From an uncultured Clostridium sp. (GTDB lineage Bacteria; Bacillota; Clostridia; Lachnospirales; Lachnospiraceae): a DNA stretch of 51,809 nucleotides. The stretch covers positions 1-51,809 of the forward strand of contig CANRZB010000024.1 of NCBI GenBank assembly GCA_947644195.1, given 5' to 3'. Numbering within the stretch: position 1 is the stretch's first letter; each line of letters begins with the position of its first letter. The position numbers were made by a program, and so were the translations under genes. This document shows, in pieces, positions 41,830 to 51,809 of this stretch. Below the pieces are notes generated by a model. It did no database searches. It was not told where the DNA came from and was given only the letters and a program-made list of their open reading frames with translations.

Positions 41830-42774
41830 TCAACGCAGCCTGTCTACAAAATCCCGGACAATATCTAAATCCGTACACTGGTATAACATCCGGGAACCTA
41901 CCATCTCCTCCAATTCATTAAAAACGAATGTGCCGTCACGTCGAACCAGGAAATCTATACCAGCCATTGCCAGACGTTTTCCACCTAATGCCTGAATAAA
42001 TGGTTGTATTTGGTTTCGTTCTTCTACTGACAATGTATAGGGATGCACACTACCTCCTCTGGAATAATTCGACCGAAAATCTCCCTGTCCCTGCCGGAGC
42101 ACAGCAGCATAGATCTCTCCCCATAGAATATAGATACGGAGATCTCGGGCAGCACAGTCAATCATCTCTTGGCAGAGTAGACGCCTTCCCTGCAACCCAG
42201 CCAGAGTTTGTTCCCACTCCCGGGAAGCCCGTACCGGATCTGCCGATAACTGGAAGACCTCACTCCCACCATGTCCATCCACCGTTTTGACTACAACAGT
42301 ACCTACTTCTCCCAAGAATGTTCTAATCTGTCGATGCATCCATGACAAATCTAATGTCTGTTGCACTATCACTGGAAAACTACGGGGATACCATACGGAC
42401 GAGAGGGGCATTTCATCCTGGCCGTTCTGATCTATCCGTGCAGAGGATTCCATTTTCGGCAGACGTTCCAAAAGTCTTTGCAGCGTTTTATATTTATCGT
42501 TCCCAATCGTGACAATATCGCTGTCATGACAGACGTTCACATGACGCTCCTCATACCAACGACTTACCTGAGGATCCCTGGTGCGGTTTAATACCAGATC
42601 GGGCAATGGCATTTCCCGATAAGTTTGATCGGACACAAAAGAAAACAGAAGACCTTGACGTTCTCCTGCCCTGCGAAACATCTCTATAAAATTTCGGTTT
42701 TTCTGACCTTCCGCGTCGGAATAAATCATATAACACACTAATGTTTTCTGTCTGTTCAAATTCCTGTCTCCCAT
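41830..42774 (-). CDS. ATP-grasp protein, second of a tandem pair
   Basis: This 314-residue RimK-like ATP-grasp protein shows VVVKTVDGHGGSEVF (ATP-binding loop), CQEMIDCAARDLRIYILWGE, DFRSNYSRGG, MAGIDFLVRRDG and FNELEEMVGSRML (metal-binding Glu/Asn region). Such enzymes couple a carboxylate to an amine or thiol with ATP. The ATG immediately follows the stop codon of the first ATP-grasp gene, so translation is coupled; no strong separate ribosome binding site is seen. The substrate is unknown. No precursor peptide gene or biosynthetic partner is seen around it. Confidence 0.85.
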   Translation of the reverse strand: MGDRNLNRQKTLVCYMIYSDAEGQKNRNFIEMFRRAGERQGLLFSFVSDQTYREMPLPDLVLNRTRDPQVSRWYEERHVNVCHDSDIVTIGNDKYKTLQRLLERLPKMESSARIDQNGQDEMPLSSVWYPRSFPVIVQQTLDLSWMHRQIRTFLGEVGTVVVKTVDGHGGSEVFQLSADPVRASREWEQTLAGLQGRRLLCQEMIDCAARDLRIYILWGEIYAAVLRQGQGDFRSNYSRGGSVHPYTLSVEERNQIQPFIQALGGKRLAMAGIDFLVRRDGTFVFNELEEMVGSRMLYQCTDLDIVRDFVDRLR

Positions 42775-43719
42775 TTATAAAATACTTTCCGAGTTCCGTG
42801 CAATATATTCCATCATTTTTTCCGCCACATTTACTCCGGTACATTCGGCAATATTACGAAAATGTGCATTGGAGTTCACCTCACACACCACATCTGCCGA
42901 CGCATCCGGCCCGTTAGAAAACAATAGGTCCACCCCGGCAAAATCCAGCCCCAATGCATGAACTGTCCGCAGAGCCAACTTCTGCTCTTCCCAACTAGGT
43001 ACATATGCTTCCATCCGTGCACCATTAGAGAGGTTCGCACGAAAATCTCCTGTGACGGAAAACCGATGCATGGCAGCTACCACCTGATCACCTACCACCT
43101 GCAGTCTGACATCATGTCCATGGCTTTTTTTCATATACTTCTGAAAAAGAAACGGAGTCCCTGCCAAACGTATTGTCTGACTCCGAAGTTCCTCCTCTCC
43201 ATTTACCAACCAAACCTGCTGTCCAAAAGAACCATAACATGCTTTCATTACCATAGGAAAACCTAACTGTTGTATCACTTCTCCTAAAAAATCCAGATTG
43301 GTATATCCCACTCCAGAATAAGTCATAGGCGCAACAATAGTCGGAAGTAATGGAATCCGTTCTTCCTTCGTTTTCCCCGCGTCATTCCACAACTGAAGGA
43401 TACGATATGTTTCGCTCTTATCGTCACAAACTGCCATTGCATCCACCGAATTGTAAACCGGAATCCGCATTTCCTCACAAGCCATCATCAAATAATTTCC
43501 AAACCGTACATCCTTATCCCAATATACAATAAACTGATAGGGAGCAAGCTGTTCCTGCAAATCCTGGCGCACCTGTTCTCCATACCGGATGGATAACGAT
43601 GCATTATCCCACAGATCCAAAGCCATTCCTCTGGCCTTTGCAGCAGCAGAAAGCCAGCGATAATGTTCCACAAATTTTTCCGTGCGCAGAAAACGATTTG
43701 TAATTAACAAGCCCTGCAT
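42775..43719 (-). CDS. ATP-grasp protein, first of a tandem pair
   Basis: This 314-residue RimK-like ATP-grasp protein is the same length as its neighbour but clearly diverged. It has VMKACYGSFGQQVWLV (ATP loop), FLFQKYMKKSHGHDVRLQVVGD, DFRANLSNGA, DFAGVDLLFS and CEVNSNAHFRNIAECTG, with the metal-binding Glu and Asn. The complete motif set suggests an active ligase. It lies 95 bases after ftsK, with GGGGGGAG before ATG 43719. Possible roles include modification of a peptide, wall precursor or cofactor. The two proteins may form a heterodimer or act in sequence. Confidence 0.85.
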   Translation of the reverse strand: MQGLLITNRFLRTEKFVEHYRWLSAAAKARGMALDLWDNASLSIRYGEQVRQDLQEQLAPYQFIVYWDKDVRFGNYLMMACEEMRIPVYNSVDAMAVCDDKSETYRILQLWNDAGKTKEERIPLLPTIVAPMTYSGVGYTNLDFLGEVIQQLGFPMVMKACYGSFGQQVWLVNGEEELRSQTIRLAGTPFLFQKYMKKSHGHDVRLQVVGDQVVAAMHRFSVTGDFRANLSNGARMEAYVPSWEEQKLALRTVHALGLDFAGVDLLFSNGPDASADVVCEVNSNAHFRNIAECTGVNVAEKMMEYIARNSESIL

Positions 43720-43814
43720 CCTGCTTCTCCCCCCCTAAACTCTCTCCAAATAGTTGTACAAAAGAACCGAAACGATACCGGTCTCTGCTTCTCCTGTAGA
43801 CCAATTCAAATTCT

Positions 43815-46800
43815 TTACCTGCTTTGATCCGCTTCCAGATCCTCCTCCAAAACATCCATACTGGCCAGGATCTCATCATCCAGCATTGCTTCTTCCTCAG
43901 ATGCTTCCGGTTCCACGCCGTACAGACTAGCCTCAAACTCTGCCATCGTCATCAACACTTTACGGGGCTTTGTTCCCTCTGCCGGACCAATTACCCCTGC
44001 CTGATGAAGTTGATCAATAATACGCCCTGCACGGTTAAAGCCGATCGAAAATCTCCGTTGCAGCTGTCCTGCTGCCGCCCGTTCTGATTCTATGACAAAT
44101 TTCCCAGCTTCCTCAAAATATTCATCCTGATCCGGTTTCTTTTTCTCCTCTTTTCCTTCTGCCAGACTGGCAGGTTCTTCGATCATCTCGGTCACCGCAT
44201 GGTTGTATTCCGGCTGCTCATTTGCCTCGATCAGATAGCTGACCACATCGCTGACTTCTTTATCCGAAATAAATGCCCCCTGCACACGCACTGGCTCAGA
44301 GTAGCCCGATGGGAAGAATAACATGTCTCCTTTTCCAAGAAGTTTCTCCGCACCACCTTTATCCAGAATCGTGCGGGAGTCAATCGCCGATGATACTGAA
44401 AACGCAATTCGGGATGGAATATTTGCCTTAATGACACCGGTAATGACATTGACGGAAGGACGCTGTGTCGCCAGCACCAGATGAATTCCAGCCGCTCTCG
44501 CCAACTGTGCGAGACGGCAGACCGCATCCTCCACTTCCTTGGACGCCACCATCATCAGATCCGCAAACTCATCCACAATAATAACCAATAACGGCATCTT
44601 GGTAAATCCAGCCTTCTCTGCATCCTCCACGGTTTTGATCTTTTGATTATAACCAGAAATATTACGTACTCCCAATTCTTTAAACTTATTGTACCGCTCC
44701 ATCATTTCACGAACCGCCCAGTTCAGAGAAGCCGCTGCCTCCTTGGGATCCGTTACCACCGGACAGAACAGATGTGGAATTCCATTATAGACACTGAGCT
44801 CCACCACCTTAGGATCAATCATGATCAGCTTGACATCTGAAGGATCCGCCTTGTAAAGAATACTCATGATTAAGGTATTGATACAAACGGATTTTCCAGA
44901 ACCTGTCGCACCGGCAATCAAGAGATGCGGCATCTTGGCAATATCCGTCATAATCCTTTTGCCTGCAATGTCTTTCCCCACTGCAAAAGTTACCGGAGAT
45001 TTCGCCTTTTGAAAGGCATCTCCCTCAAGCAACTCTCTAAAATATACCGGACTGGCAGAAGAATTAGGCACTTCTATTCCCACCGCCGCCTTTCCCGGAA
45101 TTGGCGCTTCAATACGAATACTGGTAGCAGCCAGGCTCAGTTTAAGGTCATCGGCCAGATTTGTAATCTTATTGACACGCACCCCCTGCTCTGGCAATAG
45201 CTCATAACGTGTTACGGTTGGTCCACAAGTGACCGCCCCCATCGTGACATTCACATGGAAGCTGCGAAGGGTCTCTTGTAGCTTTAACGCAGTATTGCGT
45301 AATTCCTCATCCGAAGTCCGCCCCGGAATCTCTTCTGGCACAGATAATTTATCAATCGGTGGAAACTGATGGGAACGTTTCGGCTGTGGTTTCACTTCCG
45401 CAGTGACCACAGGCTTCTCTGGGTGCTTTTGCCTGTCCCCTGTTCCCTGAGACTGCTTAGGCATCTTTTTTTCCGGCAAATTCTTCTGTTTCTCTTGCTT
45501 TGTTTTCTGTGTTGTTACAGACAAATCTTCTGCATTTCCACCCGATTTCGAGGAAACATCTGACTGTGCGACCTCTGGCAAAACAGCGGCCTCTTGATCT
45601 AGCAGAGATTCCACGAGGTTGTCCTTCTCCAACAACTCCGTCGTTGTCTCGTTATATACAGCAGCCTCCGCAGAAGCAACATTTTCCGAAAGAAACGCAT
45701 CTTTTCCCTGCTCTGCCCCTGCCATTTCATCCGAATTCGGGTCCGCATCCGTTTTTCTGCTAGATTTTATATTTCCCGTCACCTCAGGTTCCACTACTAC
45801 TTTCCCGGTATCCTGCAACAAACCGGAAGGATTCTTTTTCCTGCCAAATTTTTGCTGCATCTCCTCCCGGTAGATCGGGATATTCTCTGGCTTCTGTGAC
45901 GATTCTTCTGGCTGTTCCGCTTCCTCTGCCACCGTAGCCTCCGCAGACTGGGCATCCTGTTCTTCCTGCTGGCGCTGAAGGCGGATGATTTCAGCCCGTG
46001 TCCTTACCGGCGCCCCATCCTTAGCATCTGGAATGATTTCTTCCATCGAAGAAGAGGTCTGGTTCGGCAAATTTAATATCTTTCGATTCTCTTTGCGTGT
46101 GTTTTCCTGTTGATCTAACTGCTCCCCCATCTTCCTTAAATCCACCGTCTGCATCCTGCGCTCAGAATATAGTTTTCTATGGGGATTCAAAACCTTAAAC
46201 TGATACGATGGTTTTTGGTAATCTTCCTGCTGAATCACCTCATAGGCCTGTTCCATTTCCTGATAATAGGCATTGCGTTTCCGTAGATGCTGCATTAATT
46301 CCACACCATAAAACAGATAGATACAGACAAGCAATAAGGCAACCATCAAAAATCCAGCACCAATCCTACCCAAAATGCTGACCAGGGCGCTGCTGACAAG
46401 ACGCCCTAGGATGCCGCCTCCTGCTTTCCCCAGGTGCAGACAGTCACTTAACGCCATATATACGCTGCCTGCACCATTTCGATGCAACGCATAATTTGTC
46501 TGGTAATATTCGGTTAATACCTTGGCCCCAGTCAGTAAATCTGTTAAGGCACAAAGAAAGATCCCCACCCCTACAGCACTGAAGATCTTCCGGCGCATCC
46601 TTCGGTCCTTGGGATTTGCAATCACTCCCGCCAGTGCTATCATCCCACCGATAGGTACGAACCAGGCCACCCATCCGAATACACCAAAGAACAGTCCTCC
46701 AACCACAGTACCAAATCCACCGGCAAACCCCAGATAGCTCAGATAACAGACTAAGGCGGCTACACCTGCCACTAACATCGTCATCCCCTGCTCAAAAGCA

Positions 46801-47045
46801 AGATGATCCTGGTATTCATTCATCTCCTCAATACTTTTCGTAACACCATTATTTCTGGTCTTACGATCATTTTTTGCATTACCGGAAGCTGTATTTTTCC
46901 TGGCAGTCCCCGCTTTTTTGGAATTGCCGGAGGCAGAGTTTCTCTTTCCTGTCCCGGTTCTATCCGTCTTCTTAGTTTCCGGGGATTTCTTCTGATTCGC
47001 TCGATTGGCAGACGCTGTCGTAGCCGTTTTCCTAGTTGTGCCCAT
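43815..47045 (-). CDS. ftsK: DNA translocase FtsK/SpoIIIE
   Basis: This 1076-residue protein pumps DNA through the closing septum at division or sporulation. It has a basic Lys/Thr/Asn-rich N-terminal tail (1-75), about four membrane helices (to about 260), and a long Glu/Gln-rich linker. The motor domain has Walker [13 protein letters not shown] and Walker [12 protein letters not shown]. The C-terminal winged-helix gamma domain ([21 protein letters not shown]) reads orientation signals in DNA. ATG 47045 has AAGGAG in front. It lies 85 bases after uppP on the same strand and may be co-transcribed. The window alone does not show whether it acts in division, sporulation or both. Confidence 0.97.
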   Translation of the reverse strand: MGTTRKTATTASANRANQKKSPETKKTDRTGTGKRNSASGNSKKAGTARKNTASGNAKNDRKTRNNGVTKSIEEMNEYQDHLAFEQGMTMLVAGVAALVCYLSYLGFAGGFGTVVGGLFFGVFGWVAWFVPIGGMIALAGVIANPKDRRMRRKIFSAVGVGIFLCALTDLLTGAKVLTEYYQTNYALHRNGAGSVYMALSDCLHLGKAGGGILGRLVSSALVSILGRIGAGFLMVALLLVCIYLFYGVELMQHLRKRNAYYQEMEQAYEVIQQEDYQKPSYQFKVLNPHRKLYSERRMQTVDLRKMGEQLDQQENTRKENRKILNLPNQTSSSMEEIIPDAKDGAPVRTRAEIIRLQRQQEEQDAQSAEATVAEEAEQPEESSQKPENIPIYREEMQQKFGRKKNPSGLLQDTGKVVVEPEVTGNIKSSRKTDADPNSDEMAGAEQGKDAFLSENVASAEAAVYNETTTELLEKDNLVESLLDQEAAVLPEVAQSDVSSKSGGNAEDLSVTTQKTKQEKQKNLPEKKMPKQSQGTGDRQKHPEKPVVTAEVKPQPKRSHQFPPIDKLSVPEEIPGRTSDEELRNTALKLQETLRSFHVNVTMGAVTCGPTVTRYELLPEQGVRVNKITNLADDLKLSLAATSIRIEAPIPGKAAVGIEVPNSSASPVYFRELLEGDAFQKAKSPVTFAVGKDIAGKRIMTDIAKMPHLLIAGATGSGKSVCINTLIMSILYKADPSDVKLIMIDPKVVELSVYNGIPHLFCPVVTDPKEAAASLNWAVREMMERYNKFKELGVRNISGYNQKIKTVEDAEKAGFTKMPLLVIIVDEFADLMMVASKEVEDAVCRLAQLARAAGIHLVLATQRPSVNVITGVIKANIPSRIAFSVSSAIDSRTILDKGGAEKLLGKGDMLFFPSGYSEPVRVQGAFISDKEVSDVVSYLIEANEQPEYNHAVTEMIEEPASLAEGKEEKKKPDQDEYFEEAGKFVIESERAAAGQLQRRFSIGFNRAGRIIDQLHQAGVIGPAEGTKPRKVLMTMAEFEASLYGVEPEASEEEAMLDDEILASMDVLEEDLEADQSR

Positions 47046-47130
47046 ACTGCGGGTCTCCTTTCATGCAATCCAGTGATATTACAGATCGCCTGTCGCTTTC
47101 TAAATCCATGTTTGCTTTGCCAGTGGATGC

Positions 47131-48006
47131 TCAATGCATGATTCCGTAACTGATGGCAATGATCCCAGCCAATGCGCAATAGATGACAAATCCACGGTAG
47201 CTTTTATCGCGGACCAGCCGCATCATAATCCGAATTGACAGATATCCTACCATAGCGGCAATCAACGTTGCAATTGCACAGGGTAGCAGATCAGCTGTCT
47301 TCAATGACATATTCCCGAAATCCTTCAGTTCCAGAACAACAGCCCCCATTACAGCCGGAATGGACATGATAAAAGAATATTTCACAGCAAATCTCTTTTC
47401 AAATCCACACAGCAGACAGGCAGTAATTGTCGTCCCAGAGCGGGATAATCCCGGCATGGTGGCAAGTCCCTGGGCAATTCCAATCAATCCAGCTTCCGAA
47501 TACTTTGCCTCCCGTGGTCTCTTGTCTCCCGGGTCCACCAGATCCGCAATTACCAGAAAGATAGCGGTAATTAACAGACAGATTCCTGGCACTATAATCA
47601 AAGATGCCGCCAATTCTACAGTATCCTTGACCAATACCCCAATGATTCCGGTAGGTATTGTCGAAACGATAACCATCATGACAAACTTCCGGTATGAACT
47701 GCGGATGATACGATGATACTTTCCTGGTTTTCCTGCCAGACACCGTATCCAAGTAAAAATATTATGTAACACATCTCCTATGATATGAAATCCTTCAACA
47801 ATCATTCGGCTGATATCGCCCCAGAAAGCAATAAATATTGCAACCAGAGTTCCCAGATGCAGCATGACGTCAAAAAACATCCCGCCGCTTTCCAGATCAA
47901 CATGCATGATCTCCTTAATGATCGCCAGATGGCCGGAACTACTAATCGGCAAAAATTCTGCCAGTCCCTGTACAACCCCTAACACTACAGCTTTCCATAT
48001 TGGCAT
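47131..48006 (-). CDS. uppP: Undecaprenyl-diphosphate phosphatase (BacA/UppP)
   Basis: This 291-residue, eight-helix membrane protein carries the two family signatures QGLAEFLPISSSGHL and PGLSRSGTT. It recycles undecaprenyl diphosphate to the lipid carrier needed for cell-wall synthesis and gives bacitracin tolerance. ATG 48006 (MPIWKAVVLG, GAGGGGAG upstream) is the normal family start; the 44-residue extension upstream is not real. Confidence 0.97.
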   Translation of the reverse strand: MPIWKAVVLGVVQGLAEFLPISSSGHLAIIKEIMHVDLESGGMFFDVMLHLGTLVAIFIAFWGDISRMIVEGFHIIGDVLHNIFTWIRCLAGKPGKYHRIIRSSYRKFVMMVIVSTIPTGIIGVLVKDTVELAASLIIVPGICLLITAIFLVIADLVDPGDKRPREAKYSEAGLIGIAQGLATMPGLSRSGTTITACLLCGFEKRFAVKYSFIMSIPAVMGAVVLELKDFGNMSLKTADLLPCAIATLIAAMVGYLSIRIMMRLVRDKSYRGFVIYCALAGIIAISYGIMH

Positions 48007-48108
48007 CTCTCTGCTCTCCCCTCTTCGGTATCCAATCCACGTTTCATTTCCACTGCCTATTATAGTATGATTCGTCCACAAATGCAAACCCATGTTCTTT
48101 CGGTCATG

Positions 48109-48187
48109 AAATAAAATAAGCTGGTATCCCTCTGCCAAAACTTCACAACATGATATGCCATGCCGTTTCAGTGAAAAGATACCAGCC
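48109..48187 (-). terminator. Terminator-like hairpin after the GH5 gene
   Basis: GCTGGTATC (48120-48128) pairs with GATACCAGC (48178-48186) across a 49-base loop that can itself fold. The minus transcript continues TTATTTTATTTC. Long loop, so moderate confidence. Confidence 0.6.
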
Positions 48188-48212
48188 TATACATTAATTT
48201 GATAGAATTCCC

Positions 48213-50798
48213 TTAGTTTACCCCTTGAAAAGCTATATTCTGTAGCGTGAATGTAATCGAAATTTTCTTTGGATTCGGTATGCCAGAAAATGAAATGGCA
48301 TTATTATCATTTTCTACCTCTTCCACCACAGAACCATCCCAGGAATTTATCGGATCATTCGTATCAAAAATCCCTGAACTTTTTAGTGCTGATTTATAAT
48401 CATTATTCTTGATGGTCAGTTTTTGTCCATCCACCACAATTTCATCATAGCGGATATCACAGGCAGACAACGGACTGGTTGAAGCCTCTCCTGCTGTCAC
48501 CTCATGATCCTTAATATAAATCGCTGTGACCCGGTTCAAGCTTTCAATTCCTGCATCAACTGCTTTCTTCGATAAATCTTTTTCACAGTCAAACGTCAAA
48601 GTATACTGACCATCCTGATTAACAGTAATTACATCGGAAGATTCCTCATTCCCAAAATACTGCTTGCCGCTATCATTGTAATAGACATTGACAGCGAGAG
48701 AAATATCGGTCTTTACAGCCCCTTCGGAAACTTTCACTGGAATGACTTTGGTTTTACCGCCCGATGTTCCGACGGTAATACTGGTCTCACCAGCCCCTAC
48801 CGCCAAAACTTTACCAACCGGGGAAACCGTCACAACCGATTCATCCCCCGATTGATAGTAGATTGCTTCACTACAATCCGTCGGCGCTACCTCTGCCTCC
48901 AGCCATTCTACCGAATCCTGATATAATTCCAGGCTCTCTGTTTTAACCTGAAGTTCTTTACAAGGAACCTTCGCCTGGGCTGCTGTTACCGTAACCAGAA
49001 TAGAAACAGACTGCTCACTATTTTGGCTAAATAAGGTAACCGTTGTCGTACCGATTCCCTTTGGATGAATGGTTCCATAGGATACTGTAGCTACCGAGGG
49101 ATCTTCCGTCTTCCACAACAATACATCATTTGAATTGTCTGGTGCATACGTAGCATCCAGATGAATTTCTTCATCCATGGCAAGCGTTACCTGCTGAACA
49201 GGAAGCTCTAACGACGAAACCGGAGTTACTGCAGCGCCTTTTACCGCTGTCGTAGGATCTGTCTCCCCCGTCAACCCAAAGAATCCTCGCATCAAACTGT
49301 CAGTGACCACTTTATCAATCGGTTTTCCACTCTCCCGGTCAATAATTGTCAAACTATAATCTGCCGGCTCCTGCGTCCTGTCATACCAACCCATATCCCA
49401 ATAAACTCCGACCAGTTTGTATTTGCGGAACATGCGATTCATTGCTTCTAAATATAATGCCCTCTCCTCTGGATTATTCTTGTTAACACAGCCATACTCT
49501 CCCACTACCACCGGAATCCCCTTGGAGGTATAGGTATCATATAATGGCTTTAACTCTTTCTCGTTATTGGCAATCATTTTGGGATCACAGTTTACCTTAT
49601 GCATATTTTTTCCCAAGCAAAAATTATTCGGTGAATAATCATGAATGGAAACGATAAAACGATTGTCTACACTGTCCTTTGGCAGGGAAAATTGATTCTT
49701 TTCATTGCAGACAGAATCAATATAGTTATATTTTCCAGGAACCATTAGAAAACGCTGCGCATTATTGGAACCAGTTCCCCTTACCGTGTCTACAAAAATC
49801 TGGTTTAGTTTCATAATAACCGCATTTTCTTCCACGGTTGTCATATTTTCACCTTTTACCTCATTCATGGATTCCAGAATCAGGTGTTCATCATAATCCC
49901 GGAATGTGGTAGCAATATTTTTCCACACCCCTGCAAATTTTTCTTCCAAGGCTGCCTGATCGTCTGTAGCAATCCGAAGCCATCCCGTCTGCTCCGCTCC
50001 ATCATGATGAATGTTTACTATCGCATACATATCCTGGGAGATACAGTAATCCACAATATCCTGTACCCGGCTCATCCATTTTTCATTGATGGCATAATCA
50101 TTTTCATCATCAATCATCGTCCCCCAGGTAACCGGAATCCGTATCGTATTAAATCCCATATCATGAACCGACTTAATAAGAGCTTTGGTCGTCTTGTACG
50201 GCTGCCAGATGGTTTCTCCCGGAGTAAACCCCGTATGTCCATCCATCGTATTTCCCAAATTCCAGCCGGCTCCCATATCCTGTATCAGTTCATCGCCGCT
50301 CAGGACACGAAAAGCGGCTGGATCCACTTTCGTAGCCGTCGGTGCTGGCAATGAAGTATCTGCCGGACCCGTTGTATTCACTGGTACTGCTGTTGGACTT
50401 GTGTTGCCAGGCACTGCCGTCACTTTCGGTAATCCTGTAGATACTTTCTTGGAATTCACTTTTACGGCAACCACAAACTTTGTCGTCTTCTTTTTTCCTT
50501 TGGCCTTATATGTAATCTTACAGATTACTTTCGTCTTTCCTTTCTTTTTCGCTGTAATCATGCCTTTTTTGGTTACCTTGGCAATTTTTACATTCTTCGA
50601 TTTCCAGGAAATTTTCGCCTTTTTTGGAGCTTTCTTTACCTTTACTTTTTTGGATTCCCCGACGGATAACGTCACTTTTTTCGTACTTAATTTCGGTTTT
50701 TTCACAGCAGCCGACGAAAAGCTGGTCTGGGAAAATACAGTACTCAGAAGCAAAAGCATCGTTATCATACAGGAAATCACTCGTTTTCTGTTCTTCAT
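48213..50798 (-). CDS. Secreted multidomain GH5 endoglucanase-like enzyme
   Basis: This 861-residue protein has a signal peptide (1 to about 30). An unusually Lys-rich Big2-like domain (about 32-115) follows, then a Pro/Thr/Val linker (about 120-160). The GH5 catalytic domain (about 165-510) has acid/base Glu313 in SMNEVKG and nucleophile Glu434 in VVGEYG. Two Big2-like domains (about 545-720) and a C-terminal beta-rich domain (about 725-861) of unknown, possibly carbohydrate-binding type complete it. GH5 enzymes cut beta-1,4-glucans, mannans or xyloglucan; WNLGNTMDG and IHHDG fit the endoglucanase-like branches. There is no dockerin or sortase motif, so attachment may be through the basic N-terminal domain. 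It is divergent from an AraC regulator that probably controls it. Confidence 0.9.
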   Translation of the reverse strand: MKNRKRVISCMITMLLLLSTVFSQTSFSSAAVKKPKLSTKKVTLSVGESKKVKVKKAPKKAKISWKSKNVKIAKVTKKGMITAKKKGKTKVICKITYKAKGKKKTTKFVVAVKVNSKKVSTGLPKVTAVPGNTSPTAVPVNTTGPADTSLPAPTATKVDPAAFRVLSGDELIQDMGAGWNLGNTMDGHTGFTPGETIWQPYKTTKALIKSVHDMGFNTIRIPVTWGTMIDDENDYAINEKWMSRVQDIVDYCISQDMYAIVNIHHDGAEQTGWLRIATDDQAALEEKFAGVWKNIATTFRDYDEHLILESMNEVKGENMTTVEENAVIMKLNQIFVDTVRGTGSNNAQRFLMVPGKYNYIDSVCNEKNQFSLPKDSVDNRFIVSIHDYSPNNFCLGKNMHKVNCDPKMIANNEKELKPLYDTYTSKGIPVVVGEYGCVNKNNPEERALYLEAMNRMFRKYKLVGVYWDMGWYDRTQEPADYSLTIIDRESGKPIDKVVTDSLMRGFFGLTGETDPTTAVKGAAVTPVSSLELPVQQVTLAMDEEIHLDATYAPDNSNDVLLWKTEDPSVATVSYGTIHPKGIGTTTVTLFSQNSEQSVSILVTVTAAQAKVPCKELQVKTESLELYQDSVEWLEAEVAPTDCSEAIYYQSGDESVVTVSPVGKVLAVGAGETSITVGTSGGKTKVIPVKVSEGAVKTDISLAVNVYYNDSGKQYFGNEESSDVITVNQDGQYTLTFDCEKDLSKKAVDAGIESLNRVTAIYIKDHEVTAGEASTSPLSACDIRYDEIVVDGQKLTIKNNDYKSALKSSGIFDTNDPINSWDGSVVEEVENDNNAISFSGIPNPKKISITFTLQNIAFQGVN

Positions 50799-50939
50799 CC
50801 CAATTGTTCCTTTCTTTTATAAAATACTGCGGGTTCCTATAGCATAAATGTATCGAAATCCTTTCAATAATGATATCAAAATCTTTGGAAATATGTTAAA
50901 ATCTTTCTATGGAATTTTTTCAAGAAAGGAACCACTATT
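50799..50939. promoter_or_regulatory. Divergent promoter region between GH5 and AraC genes
   Basis: AT-rich 141-base gap. A minus-strand TTGAAA with a weak TGCTAT 17 bases on is a candidate for the GH5 gene. The plus side has TAAAAT without a good -35. Both genes have AAAGGAA-type ribosome binding sites. The shared gap suggests the AraC protein acts here. Confidence 0.35.
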
Positions 50940-51701
50940 ATGAGCAAAGAACGGGATCAATTAGCCTATCAGATGTACCTGCAGCGGGAAGATTATTTTT
51001 TTCATCAACCCTATCATAACGAAATTGACTTTTACGACGCTGTTGCACAAGGAGATATTGCATTTATAGAAGATCTTAAACGTAACTATCCGGTCTCAAG
51101 CCAGCCCGAAGAAAACGGAAAGGGCAGACTATCCGAAGATCCAGTCCGAAACGAACGCTATCATTTCGTCGTCAATGCTGCCATCATAACCAGGAAATGT
51201 ATTGAAGCCGGGCTGATGCAGGAGGAAGCCTTTACCTTGAGTGACTTGTATATCCAGACCGCCGATACTCTGTATACTATTTCTGAACTGCAAAAATTAA
51301 ACGATGCGATGGTTCTGGATTTTGCCAAGCTCATGCAGATCGTCAGAAAAAACAAGAGCTATTCCAACCATATCCGCTACTGTATTAAATATATTCATGA
51401 GAATCTGCACACAAAAATAACAATTCCAAAATTGGCAGAAAAAACAGAATTAAACGCCAGTTATCTCTCCACTCTATTTAAGAAAGAAACCGGCATGACC
51501 ATTCATGCCTATATTCAAAAAAAGCGGCTGGAAACTGCCGCCAATATCCTATCCCGAACCGACCACTCCTGTTCTGCGATTGCCCAGTCACTCTGCTTTT
51601 CCTCCCAGAGCCATTTTATTCAGACTTTTCAAAAATTTTATGGCATTACTCCGGGAGAATACCGCCGAACGCATGCGCAGAACTTCTCCAAACATTCCTG
51701 A
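50940..51701 (+). CDS. AraC-family transcriptional regulator
   Basis: This 253-residue protein has a C-terminal AraC domain (about 150-248) with both helix-turn-helix units (TIPKLAEKTELNASYLSTLFKK-type and AIAQSLCFSSQSHFIQTFQKFYGITPGEYRR). The N-terminal part (about 1-145) is helical and does not look like the usual cupin sensor, so the ligand mode is unclear. It is one of only two plus-strand genes and is divergent from the GH5 glycanase. That is the arrangement expected of a local activator responding to a plant-fibre sugar. The last 108 bases of the window (51702-51809) after its stop show no recognisable feature. Confidence 0.9.
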   Translation: MSKERDQLAYQMYLQREDYFFHQPYHNEIDFYDAVAQGDIAFIEDLKRNYPVSSQPEENGKGRLSEDPVRNERYHFVVNAAIITRKCIEAGLMQEEAFTLSDLYIQTADTLYTISELQKLNDAMVLDFAKLMQIVRKNKSYSNHIRYCIKYIHENLHTKITIPKLAEKTELNASYLSTLFKKETGMTIHAYIQKKRLETAANILSRTDHSCSAIAQSLCFSSQSHFIQTFQKFYGITPGEYRRTHAQNFSKHS

Positions 51702-51809
51702 TACTCTCGGTCTCCATGCTGTATATTTTGTTACAATCCCTCCCCATCGAAACCCACGGAAATCAATTTTCAAATGGTATCATTTACCGATAATTTCTGA
51801 CAGGTAATT

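Noticed and set aside
43604-43936. 110-residue minus-strand ORF between ftsK and the first ATP-grasp gene
   Set aside because: It overlaps the ftsK 3' end and the ATP-grasp 5' end in another frame and has no family features.
50850-50880. CcpA (cre) site near the GH5 promoter
   Set aside because: The minus-strand TGAAAGGATTTCGA resembles a cre site in its arms but lacks the central CG.

Overview
The window looks like the chromosome of a low-to-mid GC Gram-positive anaerobe, most likely a gut Lachnospiraceae (Clostridia). This is inferred from gene content and similarity to known families, not from a marker gene. Supporting features are Gram-positive ribosome binding sites (AGGAGG-type), lipobox lipoproteins, YesM/YesN-type sensor pairs, a coat-F-like ferritin protein, flavin reductase-rubredoxin and rubrerythrin oxygen-defence proteins, formate-tetrahydrofolate ligase, and a GH5 glycanase with Big2-like domains. 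Almost every gene is on the minus strand; only an acetyl esterase (4177-5250) and an AraC regulator (50940-51701) are on plus. I see no tRNA, rRNA, CRISPR array, insertion sequence or prophage.

Layout, left to right. 1-3908: an OmpR-type two-component system followed by an unknown membrane-anchored protein and a VanY-type D,D-carboxypeptidase cut by the window edge. 4177-6479: a CE2-like esterase convergent with a redox pair. 6589-11852: an ABC exporter (FtsX type) with its own two-component system. 12059-12898: a secreted SH3-like protein. 13182-20353: a PTS operon (dehydrogenase, DeoR repressor, mannitol-type EIICBA, 1-phosphofructokinase, HPr, EI) with a near-consensus promoter flanked by two copies of a probable operator. 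20536-25655: a Bce-like ABC transporter with an intramembrane-sensing kinase. 25834-31325: a YesN/YesM pair with two extracellular sugar-binding proteins. 31564-36191: a galactose/glucose (Mgl) ABC importer. 36524-39632: an MFS transporter, a YjbR protein, rubrerythrin and a repetitive coiled-coil protein. 39853-51701: fhs, two tandem ATP-grasp proteins, ftsK, uppP, a multidomain GH5 enzyme and a divergent AraC regulator.

The most striking object is the binding protein of the Mgl importer (34899-36191). Its sequence is circularly permuted relative to E. coli MglB and to the canonical homologue encoded 8 kb away at 25834-26889. The segment that should open the mature protein is found at its C-terminus, yet nearly all the sugar-contact residues are kept. 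It is paired with an MglC permease carrying about 220 extra cytoplasmic coiled-coil residues before its first membrane helix. The neighbouring two-component system with two sugar-binding proteins probably senses the same class of sugar and controls this importer.

A second unusual system is the PTS operon. It joins a mannitol-type transporter to a sorbose-1-phosphate-reductase-like dehydrogenase and a 1-phosphofructokinase, instead of mannitol-1-phosphate 5-dehydrogenase. That suggests hexitol use through fructose-1-phosphate. Its HPr keeps the PTS histidine (His15) but has Arg where Firmicutes normally have the regulatory Ser46.
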